Shown: positions 36,531 through 46,124 of the stretch, piece by piece | Numbering within the stretch: position 1 is the first letter of the stretch | How the letters are laid out: every line of letters begins with the position of its first letter | Source: Dehalococcoidia bacterium | GTDB taxonomy: Bacteria > Chloroflexota > Dehalococcoidia > Lucifugimonadales > Lucifugimonadaceae | Direction: 5' to 3' | DNA length: 64,000 nucleotides | NCBI GenBank assembly: GCA_029940375.1 | Contig: JAPYUX010000001.1 | Span: 118,446-182,445, forward strand | Notes under the pieces: model-generated | The model's input: only the letters and a program-made list of their open reading frames with translations | Databases searched by the model: none | Told to the model about the DNA's origin: nothing | Made by a program: the position numbers and the translations under genes

Positions 36531-38426
36531 ATGTCCAGAGTAATAGGTATAGATTTAGGAACAACCAATTCAGCTATGGCTGTTATGGAATCAGGAGAAC
36601 CTGCTGTTGTAGAAAATAAAGAAGGTAGAAGAACTACTCCTTCAGTTGTTGCGGTAAATGTACAGTCCAGTGAGAGATTTGTTGGAGAAACAGCTAAAAG
36701 ACAATCAATAACAAATCCTGAAAACACTGTATATTCAGCTAAAAGGTTTATTGGCAGAAGATTTGAAGATTCAGTTATAAAAAAAGAAATGAAAAGAGTT
36801 TCATATAAAGTGAATAAAAGATCGAACGGAGATTTAGGAATTGTCTTGGCTGAAAAAGATCACGCTCCAGCAGAAATATCAGCTATGGTTTTAAAAAAAC
36901 TAAAAGACGATGCAGAAAATAAATTAGGTTCACCCGTCACTCAAGCAGTTATAACTGTACCTGCCTATTTTAATGATTCTCAGAGAGAAGCAACTAAAGT
37001 TGCTGGTAAAATAGCAGGATTAGAAGTTTTGAGAATAATTAACGAACCTACCGCTGCAGCATTGGCCTATGGACTAGATAAAGAAGGTGACAGGACAATA
37101 GCTGTGTATGATCTTGGAGGAGGAACGTTTGATATTACTATTTTACAATTAGGGGATGGAGTTTTCGAAGTAAAGTCTACTAACGGTGACACTCAATTGG
37201 GTGGAGATGATTTCGATAATGTTATTGTTGATTATATTTGTGAAACATTTAAAAATGATAATTCTATAGACTTGAAACAAGATTCTGCTGCACTTCAAAG
37301 GGTTAGAGTTGAGTCCGAAAGAGCTAAAATTGAATTATCTTCAGTGAAGCAGACAGAAATTAATTTACCATTTATTTCTGCTGACTCGACAGGGCCTAAA
37401 CATCTTCAGATGAATTTAAGTAGAGCTAAATTAGATGAATTAACAAATGAATTAGTAGAACAGACAGTTAAACCTACTGTGTCAGCTTTAAAAGATTCAG
37501 GTTTAACTGCAAACGATATAAATGAAGTTGTGTTAGTTGGAGGTATGACCAGAATGCCTTTGGTTGCAAAAAAAGTACAAGAATTATTCAAAAAAGAACC
37601 TAATAAAACGATTAATCCTGACGAGGTAGTTGCATTGGGTGCAGCAATTCAAGCAGGTGTCTTACAAGGAGATGTTAAAGATGTATTACTTTTAGATGTA
37701 ACACCACTTACACTAGGAATTGAAACTTTAGGTGGGGTAAAAACTCCTTTAATTGAAAGAAACACTACTATACCAACTTCCAAAACAGAAACTTTTACAA
37801 CAGCAGCTGATAATCAACCAAGTGTTGAAATTCATGTTGTACAAGGAGAAAGAGAAATGGTTTCAGATAATGTTTCAATAGGTAGATTTTCTTTAGATGG
37901 AATCCAACCGGCACCTAGAGGGATACCACAAATTGATGTTACATTTGATATAGATGCTGATGGAATAGTTACTGTTAAGGCAAAAGATAGAGCAACAAAT
38001 AAAGAACAACAAATAACTATAACTGGAAGATCTGGAATGTCAGATGAGGAAATCCAAAAAGTTGTAGATGATGCTGAAAAATTTTCTGAAGAAGATAAGA
38101 AGAAAAAAGCTGAAATTGAAGCAAAAAATTCTGGAGAAGCGATTGTTTATCAATCAGAAAAATTGATTAGCGAAAATAAGGATAAGGTACCAGAAAATGT
38201 AGTAAGTGATTTACAAAAAGAAATTGACTCTCTTAAAATATTACTTTCAAATGAAGGATCTGAAGCAACTGAAATCAATGAGGCAATAGAGAAGGTCAAT
38301 GTTGCTCTTCAAACATTTGGTCAAAACTTACCACAACAAGAAAATAAACCTCCTGACCCTCAGAATGATGATGACAAATCTGATGAGGATGATACTGTTG
38401 ATGGAGAATACAAAGAAGTAAAATAG
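36531..38426 (+). CDS. dnaK: DnaK (Hsp70) chaperone
   Basis: The protein has 631 residues. The ATPase domain starts G-I-D-L-G-T-T-N-S, with [11 protein letters not shown] and [10 protein letters not shown] as further nucleotide motifs. The substrate-binding domain starts after [13 protein letters not shown], and the lid ends in an acidic D/E-rich tail (D-D-D-K-S-D-E-D-D). AAAGG precedes the ATG. No dnaJ follows; the next gene is an FAH-family enzyme at 8 bp. In HspR systems DnaK is also the co-repressor of its own operon. Confidence 0.97.
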   Translation: MSRVIGIDLGTTNSAMAVMESGEPAVVENKEGRRTTPSVVAVNVQSSERFVGETAKRQSITNPENTVYSAKRFIGRRFEDSVIKKEMKRVSYKVNKRSNGDLGIVLAEKDHAPAEISAMVLKKLKDDAENKLGSPVTQAVITVPAYFNDSQREATKVAGKIAGLEVLRIINEPTAAALAYGLDKEGDRTIAVYDLGGGTFDITILQLGDGVFEVKSTNGDTQLGGDDFDNVIVDYICETFKNDNSIDLKQDSAALQRVRVESERAKIELSSVKQTEINLPFISADSTGPKHLQMNLSRAKLDELTNELVEQTVKPTVSALKDSGLTANDINEVVLVGGMTRMPLVAKKVQELFKKEPNKTINPDEVVALGAAIQAGVLQGDVKDVLLLDVTPLTLGIETLGGVKTPLIERNTTIPTSKTETFTTAADNQPSVEIHVVQGEREMVSDNVSIGRFSLDGIQPAPRGIPQIDVTFDIDADGIVTVKAKDRATNKEQQITITGRSGMSDEEIQKVVDDAEKFSEEDKKKKAEIEAKNSGEAIVYQSEKLISENKDKVPENVVSDLQKEIDSLKILLSNEGSEATEINEAIEKVNVALQTFGQNLPQQENKPPDPQNDDDKSDEDDTVDGEYKEVK

Positions 38427-38433
38427 GTGAAAA

Positions 38434-39315
38434 TTGCAGATATATCAGATTGATAATGATCAAGGAAGGCAAGTTATTGTTGTATCTAAAGATACAACAT
38501 ACAATCTCACTTTTTTGAGACCAACTATTAAAACTTCTTTAGATCTAATGATGGTTGCATATAACAACGGGATCAAGATTTCTGATTATCTGAAAGAAAT
38601 ATTATCATCAACATCATCCATTGAAGAATTAAATAAGGAAAAAATTGATTTAAAAAAATCATCATTACTTCCAGTAGATTCTCCAGAAGTTTGGGCATTT
38701 GGAGTAACCTATGGAGATTCTATGAAAGAAAGACAAGCAGAGTCTGAAACACCTGATATTTATTCAAAAATTTATTTTGCTGAAAGACCTGAATCTTTTT
38801 TTAAAAGTACTCTAAGTAGATTAAGAAAAAATAATGAGTCAGTTGGAATAAGATCTGATTCGGGGTGGGATATTCCTGAACCAGAGTTAACGTTTATAAT
38901 TTACAACAAAGAAATTATTGGATTTACCTGTGGTAATGATATGTCCAGTAGAAAAATAGAGGGAGAAAACCCACTATACTTACCTCAGGCAAAAGTTTAT
39001 AAATATTCTGCTTCTATTGGCCCATGTTGGGTTCCAGTAGAATGTTTAGACTATAATAATTTGAATGTAGAAATGACTATTAATCGTAACTCAAAGAGAG
39101 TATTTAAGGGAAATTGCAATACCAGCATTATGAAAAGAAAATGTAATGAACTTAATGATTGGCTTAACAGAAGCAATGAAATCCCTGATGGAACAGCTGT
39201 TATGACTGGTACAGGGATCATTCCTCCCATGGAATTTTCTTTAAAAGAAGGAGACAAAATATCTATATCTATTGAAAATATAGGTACACTGAACAATTTC
39301 GTGATAAGCGTTTAA
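38434..39315 (+). CDS. fumarylacetoacetate hydrolase family protein
   Basis: The protein has 293 residues. The FAH C-terminal-type fold shows E-V-W-A-F-G-V-T-Y (about 85-93), the metal glutamate pair in D-I-P-E-P-E-L-T (about 145-152), G-N-D-M-S-S-R and the late M-T-G-T-G-I-I-P-P. Members cleave or hydrate 2-keto-acids and beta-diketones in aromatic or sugar-acid catabolism; this subfamily resembles sugar-acid (2-keto-3-deoxy) dehydratases. The only start is a TTG 8 bp after dnaK with AGGTGA just upstream. It probably shares the heat-shock transcript, an odd partner. Confidence 0.85.
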   Translation: MQIYQIDNDQGRQVIVVSKDTTYNLTFLRPTIKTSLDLMMVAYNNGIKISDYLKEILSSTSSIEELNKEKIDLKKSSLLPVDSPEVWAFGVTYGDSMKERQAESETPDIYSKIYFAERPESFFKSTLSRLRKNNESVGIRSDSGWDIPEPELTFIIYNKEIIGFTCGNDMSSRKIEGENPLYLPQAKVYKYSASIGPCWVPVECLDYNNLNVEMTINRNSKRVFKGNCNTSIMKRKCNELNDWLNRSNEIPDGTAVMTGTGIIPPMEFSLKEGDKISISIENIGTLNNFVISV

Positions 39316-39319
39316 TAAT

Positions 39320-40774
39320 TTATTTTATAGTTATTACCCTGATTAAATTTGTGTTGCCTTTAAATCCAATTGGTAACCCTGCAACTACAATAATTGTTTC
39401 ACCTTTTTTTGCTAGTTTTTCATTTAAAACCATGTCTTCTGCAAACTGGAACATTTCTTCTATGTTTGACAAGTTTTTTGCTTCAATAGTATGAACACCC
39501 CACCTTAACGACAAACTAACATGAGCTTTTGGATCAGGAGAAAGTGCTATTACAGGCTTAGAAGGTTTGTAAGATGCCACCCTAGCAGCTGTAGATCCTG
39601 ATTCTGTAAAAGCTACAATGAGTTTAGCGTTCAATTGTTCTGCAATATCTGCAGCACCATGAGCTATAAATTCATCAATGTTTTGTGCATTTGAAGCAGT
39701 TACATGATCAAATCTAAGTTTCCTTAAATTCTTATTATTAATATTTTTTTCAGCTATTTCTGCAATTTCTTTCATGAATTCCACCGATCTAACTGGAAAT
39801 TTTCCTATAGAAGTTTCACCCGAAAGCATGATAGCGTCAGATCCATCTATTACAGCATTATGAACATCAGTTACCTCTGCGCGTGTTGGCTGTGGATTTT
39901 CAGTCATGGATTCTAGCATTTGAGTTGCTGTAATGACTTCTTTACCCATACTATTTGCAATTTTTATTATGAATTTTTGTGTAGATGGGATTTCTGAAAT
40001 TGGTAAATGCACCCCTAAATCTCCACGCGCAACCATAACAGCATCTGATTCATCTATAATTGATTTAAGATTATCTACTGCTGTCTTCAACTCTATTTTT
40101 GAGATAATTTTTATGCTTCTATTTTTTGCCTCTATTTTTCTTTTAACTTTTTTTATGTCATCAATATTTCTAATATATGAGAGCCCTACAAAATCTATAT
40201 CATTAGATAAAACAAAGTCCAATGCCTTTGTAGTTTCAGCAGTAAAATATTCTAACATTGAAGGGAAACCTCTTGCTACAACTGCTTTATTGCTACTGAT
40301 TTTTCCCCCTAATTTTACTTTTGTTTCAATTAATGTTTTATCGATAGTAATAACATCTAATTCTACAGCCCCATCATCTATTAAAAGAGTTGCCCCTTTT
40401 TTTATATCTTTATGTAATCCAGAAGGCCAAATATTTATGATTTCTTTGTTGAGATTATCTGAGCAATCAAAAAAAATCGTTTGATTATTTTTGCAAATGA
40501 AGTGATCAGTTTCCAAATCTCCTACTCGATACTTTGGCCCAGGCAGATCTGCCAATATCGGTATCGGTCTATTTAGTTCTTTAGAAGCATTTCTTATATT
40601 ATTGATAATTAATTTGTGCTCTGATGAATCTCCATGAGATAAATTGATTCTGGCAACGGTCATTCCAGCTTCTATCAATTGTTTTAGAGTCTGAATATCA
40701 TACGATGAAGGACCAATGGTGCATATAATACGTGTTTTACTAAAATTTTTCAACTTTGATTTATTATCTACCAT
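39320..40774 (-). CDS. pyk: pyruvate kinase
   Basis: The protein has 484 residues. Motifs: T-R-I-I-C-T-I-G-P-S-S at the start, R-I-N-L-S-H-G (about 45-51), the signature I-I-S-K-I-E-L (about 221-227) with the catalytic lysine, and M-V-A-R-G-D-L-G-V. It makes ATP and pyruvate from PEP and ADP. The C-terminal domain is present (about 355-484), so allosteric control is possible. It is convergent with the FAH gene (4 bp) and divergent from the zinc-ribbon gene. Confidence 0.96.
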   Translation of the reverse strand: MVDNKSKLKNFSKTRIICTIGPSSYDIQTLKQLIEAGMTVARINLSHGDSSEHKLIINNIRNASKELNRPIPILADLPGPKYRVGDLETDHFICKNNQTIFFDCSDNLNKEIINIWPSGLHKDIKKGATLLIDDGAVELDVITIDKTLIETKVKLGGKISSNKAVVARGFPSMLEYFTAETTKALDFVLSNDIDFVGLSYIRNIDDIKKVKRKIEAKNRSIKIISKIELKTAVDNLKSIIDESDAVMVARGDLGVHLPISEIPSTQKFIIKIANSMGKEVITATQMLESMTENPQPTRAEVTDVHNAVIDGSDAIMLSGETSIGKFPVRSVEFMKEIAEIAEKNINNKNLRKLRFDHVTASNAQNIDEFIAHGAADIAEQLNAKLIVAFTESGSTAARVASYKPSKPVIALSPDPKAHVSLSLRWGVHTIEAKNLSNIEEMFQFAEDMVLNEKLAKKGETIIVVAGLPIGFKGNTNLIRVITIK

Positions 40775-40843
40775 TTATATTATTTTTAATAAATTAATAA
40801 TCATATAAGGTATTATATATAAGAATTTATATATGAGGTTATT

Positions 40844-41545
40844 ATGCCTGAAAACAATTATACACTATTTGAATTACAGGATTTAGACATCAAAAAAAAA
40901 TCTTTAATCAATGGAATTACTAATATCGATAAAAAACTAGAAGATTCTTTAGGTATAAAAGAATTGAATCTAAATCTAGAATTGGTTATAAAAAAACTGA
41001 ATGAACAAAAAAAAGCACAAATAAAAATCAATCAATTAAGAGAGTTAAATGAGTATGAAATAAATAATCTTAATACAAGATTATATTCAGGACAAATCAG
41101 AAATAACAAAGAAGCTGAGGCAATCAAATTTGAAATTGAAAGCAAAAATGAGACAGTCCAACAAATCTCTACTAGAAACGATAAAGTGAATGAGAATATA
41201 AAGAAAATAGATCAAATAAAAGAAAACCTAGAATTGAAAATTTTATCTTCTGAAGAAAAATGGATTGATATTAAAAATAATCTTCTCTTGGATCAAAAAA
41301 AATACAAACAACATCTTGAAAAAATTTATACCGAAAGAGTAAAAATATCAAAAAAAATCGATAAACAATTATTAAATTTATATGAACGTTTTTTTTCTCT
41401 GAATGGTAATTTTGGTATTGTAAAAATAGATAATGATCTTAGCCCCTGTTGTAAAATCAAATTACCGAATGCTTTTGTAGAAAAAGTGAAAATTTCCCCA
41501 ACCCCTATTATATGTAATTGTGGCAAATCACTAATTATGGAGTAA
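40844..41545 (+). CDS. coiled-coil protein with C-terminal zinc ribbon (CT398/zf-RING_7-like)
   Basis: The protein has 233 residues. Residues about 5-180 form a long antiparallel coiled-coil hairpin. The C-terminal 45 residues correspond to the C4 zinc ribbon of the CT398 / DUF family often annotated as a nucleic-acid-binding protein. Here the two knuckles are altered: the first reads S-P-C-C and the second I-C-N-C-G instead of two CxxC pairs, so zinc binding may be weakened or use shifted cysteines. GAGG lies five bases before the ATG. The following recombinase-like gene starts 4 bp after its stop, so the two are co-transcribed, with rnpB next. Confidence 0.78.
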   Translation: MPENNYTLFELQDLDIKKKSLINGITNIDKKLEDSLGIKELNLNLELVIKKLNEQKKAQIKINQLRELNEYEINNLNTRLYSGQIRNNKEAEAIKFEIESKNETVQQISTRNDKVNENIKKIDQIKENLELKILSSEEKWIDIKNNLLLDQKKYKQHLEKIYTERVKISKKIDKQLLNLYERFFSLNGNFGIVKIDNDLSPCCKIKLPNAFVEKVKISPTPIICNCGKSLIME

Positions 41546-41549
41546 ACGA

Positions 41550-42686
41550 TTGGATAATTACGCACTTGTATCAAGTTTTAATGACTTAGATGAAAATAAA
41601 TATTTAAAAGATTTTTGTGATTATCAGAGTATATCTGTAGATAAAATTTTTGAATTCAATGATTACTCGAATATGATAAAAAATATTAGATCAAATAAAA
41701 TATCTGATTTGATAATCTCTACACCAAAGGCAATGGATAGTAATTTATTAGATTTTTGTAAGAAAATAATTGAATTATACAATTTGAATGTTGAGGTTAA
41801 ATGTGCTTCTTATGATTTCCCAGATCCCTTTCAATATGCTTTGAAAGTCTTATCTTTACCCGATGAAAACCCTTTAAGACTTAATAAGATTAAGGATTCC
41901 ATTAATAAAAAAGCCTCTAGAGGTCAAGTTTTGGGAAAAATACCTTATGGGTACAAAAAAACCCCTTCCAGTTTTTACGAAATTAATGATTCTGAAGCAA
42001 AGATAGTTAGAGAAATTTTTTCTTTATTTTATAAATTTCGAAACATTAAAGACATTGTGAATTTATTAAATGAAAAAAAAGACTTTAATAAAGGAAAGGA
42101 ATGGTCCTCTCAAGGTATTGAGCATATGTTAAAAAATGATTTTTATTTGGGAATTTATCGTAGATATAATAATGTTATACCAAATTCACATGTTCCTATT
42201 GTAGATAGGATATTGTTTAATGAATGTAAAATAATTTTAGGATCAAAAGAAAAAAAAATATATAAAAAAAATATATATCAGGGCATTCTTTTCTGTGGAA
42301 TTTGCAAACAAAAACTTTTAATAACTTCTCACACAAATTATTGGAATGTTAGAAAAGTTCGAACAAATAAAACTTACAAGTACTATTCCTGTCCAGGGAA
42401 ATATAATCATACAATCCATAATAAAAAAACTAGCATCAATTTCGACATGTTGAATAATGCTTTAAAAGTAAGAATGGATACTCATTCCTTGGAATATAAA
42501 AATAAAATAAAGAAATCTGATATATATAAATTGGTTAATTCAATGGGAACAGGATCAATCGTAATGAAAGAATTTGTAAATAATTTTAAAAAATATTTAA
42601 ATTATTTAAATTCTGATAAATCTCTTTCAAATAAGAAATTTTATATATACAAAGAAAAAGAACAAATAAAGATCCTTGACCATTAA
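41550..42686 (+). CDS. serine-recombinase-derived protein, catalytic arginines lost
   Basis: The protein has 378 residues from a TTG with GGAG seven bases upstream. The domain order is that of large serine recombinases: degenerate resolvase domain (about 1-90), Recombinase domain with G-K-I-P-Y-G-Y (about 129-135), zinc ribbon with C249, C252 and C281, then a short C-terminal region. The N-terminus keeps Y-A-L-V-S (serine at residue 8) but the arginine of Y-x-R-V-S is Leu. The D-R-L-x-R helix is replaced by P-K-A-M-D-S-N, so both other catalytic arginines are gone. No att sites or prophage are near. It is most likely a domesticated DNA- or RNA-binding protein rather than an active integrase. 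Confidence 0.75.
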   Translation: MDNYALVSSFNDLDENKYLKDFCDYQSISVDKIFEFNDYSNMIKNIRSNKISDLIISTPKAMDSNLLDFCKKIIELYNLNVEVKCASYDFPDPFQYALKVLSLPDENPLRLNKIKDSINKKASRGQVLGKIPYGYKKTPSSFYEINDSEAKIVREIFSLFYKFRNIKDIVNLLNEKKDFNKGKEWSSQGIEHMLKNDFYLGIYRRYNNVIPNSHVPIVDRILFNECKIILGSKEKKIYKKNIYQGILFCGICKQKLLITSHTNYWNVRKVRTNKTYKYYSCPGKYNHTIHNKKTSINFDMLNNALKVRMDTHSLEYKNKIKKSDIYKLVNSMGTGSIVMKEFVNNFKKYLNYLNSDKSLSNKKFYIYKEKEQIKILDH

Positions 42687-42693
42687 ATTCCTT

Positions 42694-42699
42694 TATAAT
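42694..42699 (+). promoter_or_regulatory. -10 box of rnpB
   Basis: A perfect TATAAT lies 10 bp before the mature 5' end of RNase P RNA, inside the 23-bp gap after the recombinase-like gene. No good -35 hexamer is at the right distance (TTGACC at 42676 leaves only 12 bp). Confidence 0.45.
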
Positions 42700-42709
42700 T
42701 AAATTATTA

Positions 42710-43062
42710 GGTAAAAGAAGGATGTGTGATCGCTGGTATTTTTTACCAGAGGAAAGTCCGAGCACCACTAGGAAAAGTGCCTGTTAATTGCAGGGCAGGG
42801 TGACCTGACGGAAAGTGCAACAGAAAATAAACCTCCATTTTATGGGAAGGGTGAAAAGGTAAGGTAAGAGCTTACCACTTGTTTGGTAACAAATAAGGTA
42901 TGGTAAACCCCACTTGGTGCAAGGCTAAATAGGGGAATGTTAATCCTAGATAGTTCCCGGGTAAGCTGCATGAACTAATTGGTGACAATTAGTCAAGATG
43001 GATGATCACATCTATTTAATTTGTTAATAGAACAGAACTCGGCTTATAGTCTTTCTTTTACC
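42710..43062 (+). ncRNA. rnpB: RNase P RNA, bacterial type A
   Basis: About 353 nt. P1 is GGTAAAAGAA (42710-) with TTCTTTTACC (ending 43062). The universal P4 5' half G-A-G-G-A-A-A-G-T-C-C is at 42749-42759, and the 3' half with A-C-A-G-A-A region, C-T-C-G-G-C-T-T-A-T-A-G, is at 43032-43049. G-G-T-A-A-A-C-C-C-C near 42903 is the L15 loop that pairs with the tRNA CCA end. It processes tRNA 5' ends together with RnpA. No rnpA is in the window. The end points are from the terminal helix and should be accurate within a few bases. Confidence 0.95.
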
Positions 43063-43090
43063 TAATTTGTTTTGTAAAAATTTTTAATAA

Positions 43091-44272
43091 TTAGATCTTG
43101 TCAGTTTGTCCTCTTTTTGCCCAATCCATTGTCTCAAACATATTTAGACCAGGATCAAGGACCAAGCCTTCTTTACTTTTATCAGGAGGATGTGAAAGTA
43201 TAAAGTCTTCATTTAATTCTACACCCCAACCAGGACCCTCAGGTAAGCTAAAGAAACCATCTTTAACTTCAGGATAATAATTAGCTGCTTCCTTAACAAA
43301 TGGATCAGCGAAATCATTAAAATGTTCTAAAATTTTTACATTTCTTAAGGTAAAGCACAAATGTATTGCAGCCAAAGTTGAAATTACCCCTCCTACATTA
43401 TGAGGAGCTACCATAATTGAATATATTTCAGCTGTAGATGCTATTTTTTTTGTTTCAAAAATTCCTCCGCACTGAGTTATATCTGGTTGAATTATATCTA
43501 CTGATTTACTACTCCATATTTCTCTGAATTCTGATGCTCCATAAAGTCTTTCTCCAGTAGCTATTGGTAAAGAAGTTTGTATTCTTACTTTTTCTAAACT
43601 TGAATTATCACTAGGCCTTACAGGTTCTTCAATCCATCCAATATTAAGATCTTCTATTTTTTTTGATATTTCTACTGCCTGATGAGCCGCAAATCTTCCA
43701 TGCATTTCAATCATCATTTGCATATCATCAGTTATCGTGTCAGAAACGGCCTCAATTATTTCTAAAGATTTGAAAAGCTCAGTCCTTGATAATTCTAAAT
43801 CTCCATTTCCAAAAGGATCAAATTTTAATGCTTTATATCCTTTAGATACGACTTTTGATGCTGCTATAACAAAACTATCTGGAGTCCTTTCTACTGTATA
43901 CCACCCATTAGCATATGCTTGTATTTTGTCTTTTACTTTTCCTCCAAGCAGTTTATAAACTGGCTGTTTAGTGTATTTTCCAATAATATCCCAAAACGCC
44001 ATTTCTACCATAGCTAAACCTGTATGAACAACTTCTCCTGATTTTCCAAAATCTAATAGTGTAAATCTCCTATAAAGAGCTTCAATGTCGAATGGATCAT
44101 GTCCAATAAAGTGTCTTTGGACATCCTTAAGATATTCAGATACAGTGTGAGTTTTACCCAAAACTCTAGCTTCTCCCACTCCAGATATTCCTTCGTCTGT
44201 GTCAATTATTATGTAAGATAAATTTCTCCATGGAGTACCCAATTGTAATAACCTGAAACCTGTTGTTTTCAT
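43091..44272 (-). CDS. mandelate racemase / muconate lactonizing enzyme family protein
   Basis: The protein has 393 residues, enolase superfamily. The N-terminal capping domain covers about 1-125, then the barrel with metal ligands in M-I-E-M-H-G (about 186-191), W-I-E-E-P (Glu about 213) and the G-E-R segment (Glu about 240). Asp in I-I-Q-P-D-I and the histidine of A-P-H-N (about 299) complete a galactonate-dehydratase-like active site. It probably dehydrates a sugar acid or racemises a hydroxy-acid. It is 33 bp downstream of a ThDP enzyme on the same strand, with an 18-bp dyad in the gap. Such enzymes are unusually numerous in SAR202 genomes. Confidence 0.87.
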   Translation of the reverse strand: MKTTGFRLLQLGTPWRNLSYIIIDTDEGISGVGEARVLGKTHTVSEYLKDVQRHFIGHDPFDIEALYRRFTLLDFGKSGEVVHTGLAMVEMAFWDIIGKYTKQPVYKLLGGKVKDKIQAYANGWYTVERTPDSFVIAASKVVSKGYKALKFDPFGNGDLELSRTELFKSLEIIEAVSDTITDDMQMMIEMHGRFAAHQAVEISKKIEDLNIGWIEEPVRPSDNSSLEKVRIQTSLPIATGERLYGASEFREIWSSKSVDIIQPDITQCGGIFETKKIASTAEIYSIMVAPHNVGGVISTLAAIHLCFTLRNVKILEHFNDFADPFVKEAANYYPEVKDGFFSLPEGPGWGVELNEDFILSHPPDKSKEGLVLDPGLNMFETMDWAKRGQTDKI

Positions 44273-44288
44273 ATTATTTTTCTTTCAA

Positions 44289-44306
44289 AAGTATACTTGT
44301 ATACTT
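44289..44306 (-). promoter_or_regulatory. 18-bp perfect dyad before the enolase-superfamily gene
   Basis: AAGTATAC-TT-GTATACTT is a perfect inverted repeat overlapping the stop of the ThDP gene and ending 16 bases before the next start codon. GTATAC-centred dyads are typical of GntR/FadR-type operators, which often control sugar-acid genes; this identification is inference. Confidence 0.4.
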
Positions 44307-45948
44307 AATTAAGAGGATATTGACTGAATTTATCTTCTTGTTGAGTTTTAACATCTAAAAGAGCACTTTGCCCATTTGAATTTGCTTCTTGTGCCTTTTT
44401 AATTGCTGGACCTATTTCTTCTGGTTTTTCTACATCTATTCCTAAAGCTCCTAAGCCTGTAGCTACAGTTGAATAAGAACCTGTCATATTTCCTGCCCCA
44501 AATACCTCCATAGCAGTTGGTTGATGATGATTATATCCACCCATTGTTCCGTTATTCAATACAATTGTTGTGATCGGGTTTCCTGATCTTACTGAAGTTT
44601 CAATATCTAGACCTGCCATGCCAAAAGCAGCATCACCCATAAAGTTTACACAAAATTTATCTGGATGAGCCATTTTAGCACCTATCATTAAACCAATACC
44701 ATATCCCAAATGAGTGGTTTTACCCCAGCCTATGTAACTTCCAGGTACTGTTGCAGGATAAAAAGGCATAATTTGATCTCTTGGATGACCAGCATCATGA
44801 GTCATTATTGTATTTTCATGGTCTACTGTTTTATTGATTTCACTTACTAATCTATATGGATTTATCGGAATATCTGAGGAATTTAATAGAGAAGACCATT
44901 CATCATTCCATTCTTTTTTTACTTGTGCAATGGCTTCGGATGTTTTGGTATCCTTTGATCTTGAATCACCAAATTGAGATTTTGCCTCTTCAATCAATAA
45001 ATCTAATGTAACTTTCGCATCACCTAACAATCCTACTTCTGTAGGATATTCTTTACTAATATCTTCTATATTATTCGTGTTGTGAATTAAAAATTTACCT
45101 TCAGGAATATCTATCCCGTAGTTTGTTTTAGAGAAACTTGTACCCAATCCTATTAGAACATCTGACTCTTTCAGCCATGCCCAAACTCCTTTGGGCGCTG
45201 TTCGATTGGCTGCTCCCAAAGCTAAAGGATGTCTCTCATCGAATCCAGATTTCCCCGGCATCGTAGTTAGTACAGGTATTTGCATAATTTCTGCAAATAG
45301 CTTTAATTCTTCTGTGGCTCCAGCATATAATATTCCTTGTCCTCCCCAAATGACGGGATTTTTAGCTTTAGAAAGGGCATCGACTGCATCTTTGATATCA
45401 GATTTACTTGGTGAACTTAATATTTGATTTGGACTTTTATAATCATCAACATTATCCAACTCTTGTGCCATAGCATCCCTTCTCATTTCAAGTAACACTG
45501 GACCAGGTCTCCCATTTTTCAAGGCGGATAGTGCTCTTCTCATCTGCTTTGTTATGTCTGAACCGTTAATTATTGAGGATCTCCATTTTGTTATTTCTGA
45601 ATAATTAGTTTGAGGATTAAAGTGAGGCTTTACATCTGAGACATTACTTGCAGAACCGTCAGGAAGGAATAATATTGGTACAGAATCTGCCCAAGCTTGA
45701 GCTATTCCACCAAATGAATTTTCTACCCCCGGACCACCCTGACAACAAAAGACACCTCTTTTGCCTTCTCTAGCTAACATCCTTGAATAACCATCAGCTG
45801 CCATTATTCCACCCCGTTCTTGTCTAAAAACTATGGGTCTCAATCCACCTTTTCCTGCGGCTTCAATTAAAGGGTTTGCTGGGAAACATGCTAACCATTC
45901 AAAACCTTCTTTTTTTAATATTTCTACTATTGCATCATAACCATTCAT
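44305..45948 (-). CDS. thiamine-pyrophosphate-dependent enzyme (acetolactate-synthase-like)
   Basis: The protein has 547 residues. N-terminal Pyr domain with R-Q-E-R-G-G-I-M-A-A-D-G-Y-S-R-M, which includes the ThDP-activating glutamate; central domain about 190-330; C-terminal PP domain with G-D-A-A-F-G-M-A and the N-N of V-L-N-N-G-T. The frame is open to 46029, but the ATG at 45948 has a perfect GGAGG and yields the normal start. Family members include acetolactate synthase, oxalyl-CoA decarboxylase, benzoylformate decarboxylase and sulfoacetaldehyde acetyltransferase; it is too divergent for a firm choice. It is co-directional with the enolase-superfamily gene, suggesting a joint catabolic route. 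Confidence 0.85.
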   Translation of the reverse strand: MNGYDAIVEILKKEGFEWLACFPANPLIEAAGKGGLRPIVFRQERGGIMAADGYSRMLAREGKRGVFCCQGGPGVENSFGGIAQAWADSVPILFLPDGSASNVSDVKPHFNPQTNYSEITKWRSSIINGSDITKQMRRALSALKNGRPGPVLLEMRRDAMAQELDNVDDYKSPNQILSSPSKSDIKDAVDALSKAKNPVIWGGQGILYAGATEELKLFAEIMQIPVLTTMPGKSGFDERHPLALGAANRTAPKGVWAWLKESDVLIGLGTSFSKTNYGIDIPEGKFLIHNTNNIEDISKEYPTEVGLLGDAKVTLDLLIEEAKSQFGDSRSKDTKTSEAIAQVKKEWNDEWSSLLNSSDIPINPYRLVSEINKTVDHENTIMTHDAGHPRDQIMPFYPATVPGSYIGWGKTTHLGYGIGLMIGAKMAHPDKFCVNFMGDAAFGMAGLDIETSVRSGNPITTIVLNNGTMGGYNHHQPTAMEVFGAGNMTGSYSTVATGLGALGIDVEKPEEIGPAIKKAQEANSNGQSALLDVKTQQEDKFSQYPLN

Positions 45949-46124
45949 CTTATCCTCCAAATCGTTTAACCTAACTATTTTAATAAAATTTTTTGAATTA
46001 CTATATTTTTTTAAGTCTAAATATATCAAAAATACCTCAAAGACGTCTTAAAAATATAGGATCTCTTTTTTTATTTTTCAATTAAATTTAATTATTGCTA
46101 AAAAAAATTTTCGAGGTAAAAATT

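Noticed and set aside
39933..40484. 183-codon plus-strand frame antisense to pyruvate kinase
   Set aside because: Hydrophobic shadow of codon usage in pyk; no start signal or family motif.
41550..42686. Active site-specific integrase of a mobile element
   Set aside because: Catalytic arginines are replaced, and no flanking att repeats, phage genes or inverted repeats were seen.
42676..42699. TTGACC as -35 of rnpB
   Set aside because: Only 12 bp from the TATAAT box, too short for a sigma70 spacer.
46040..46094. Short palindromes AAGACGTCTT and AATTAAATTTAATT in the ThDP enzyme/ftsZ gap
   Set aside because: Isolated, AT-biased and not placed relative to clear promoter boxes; chance is a sufficient explanation.
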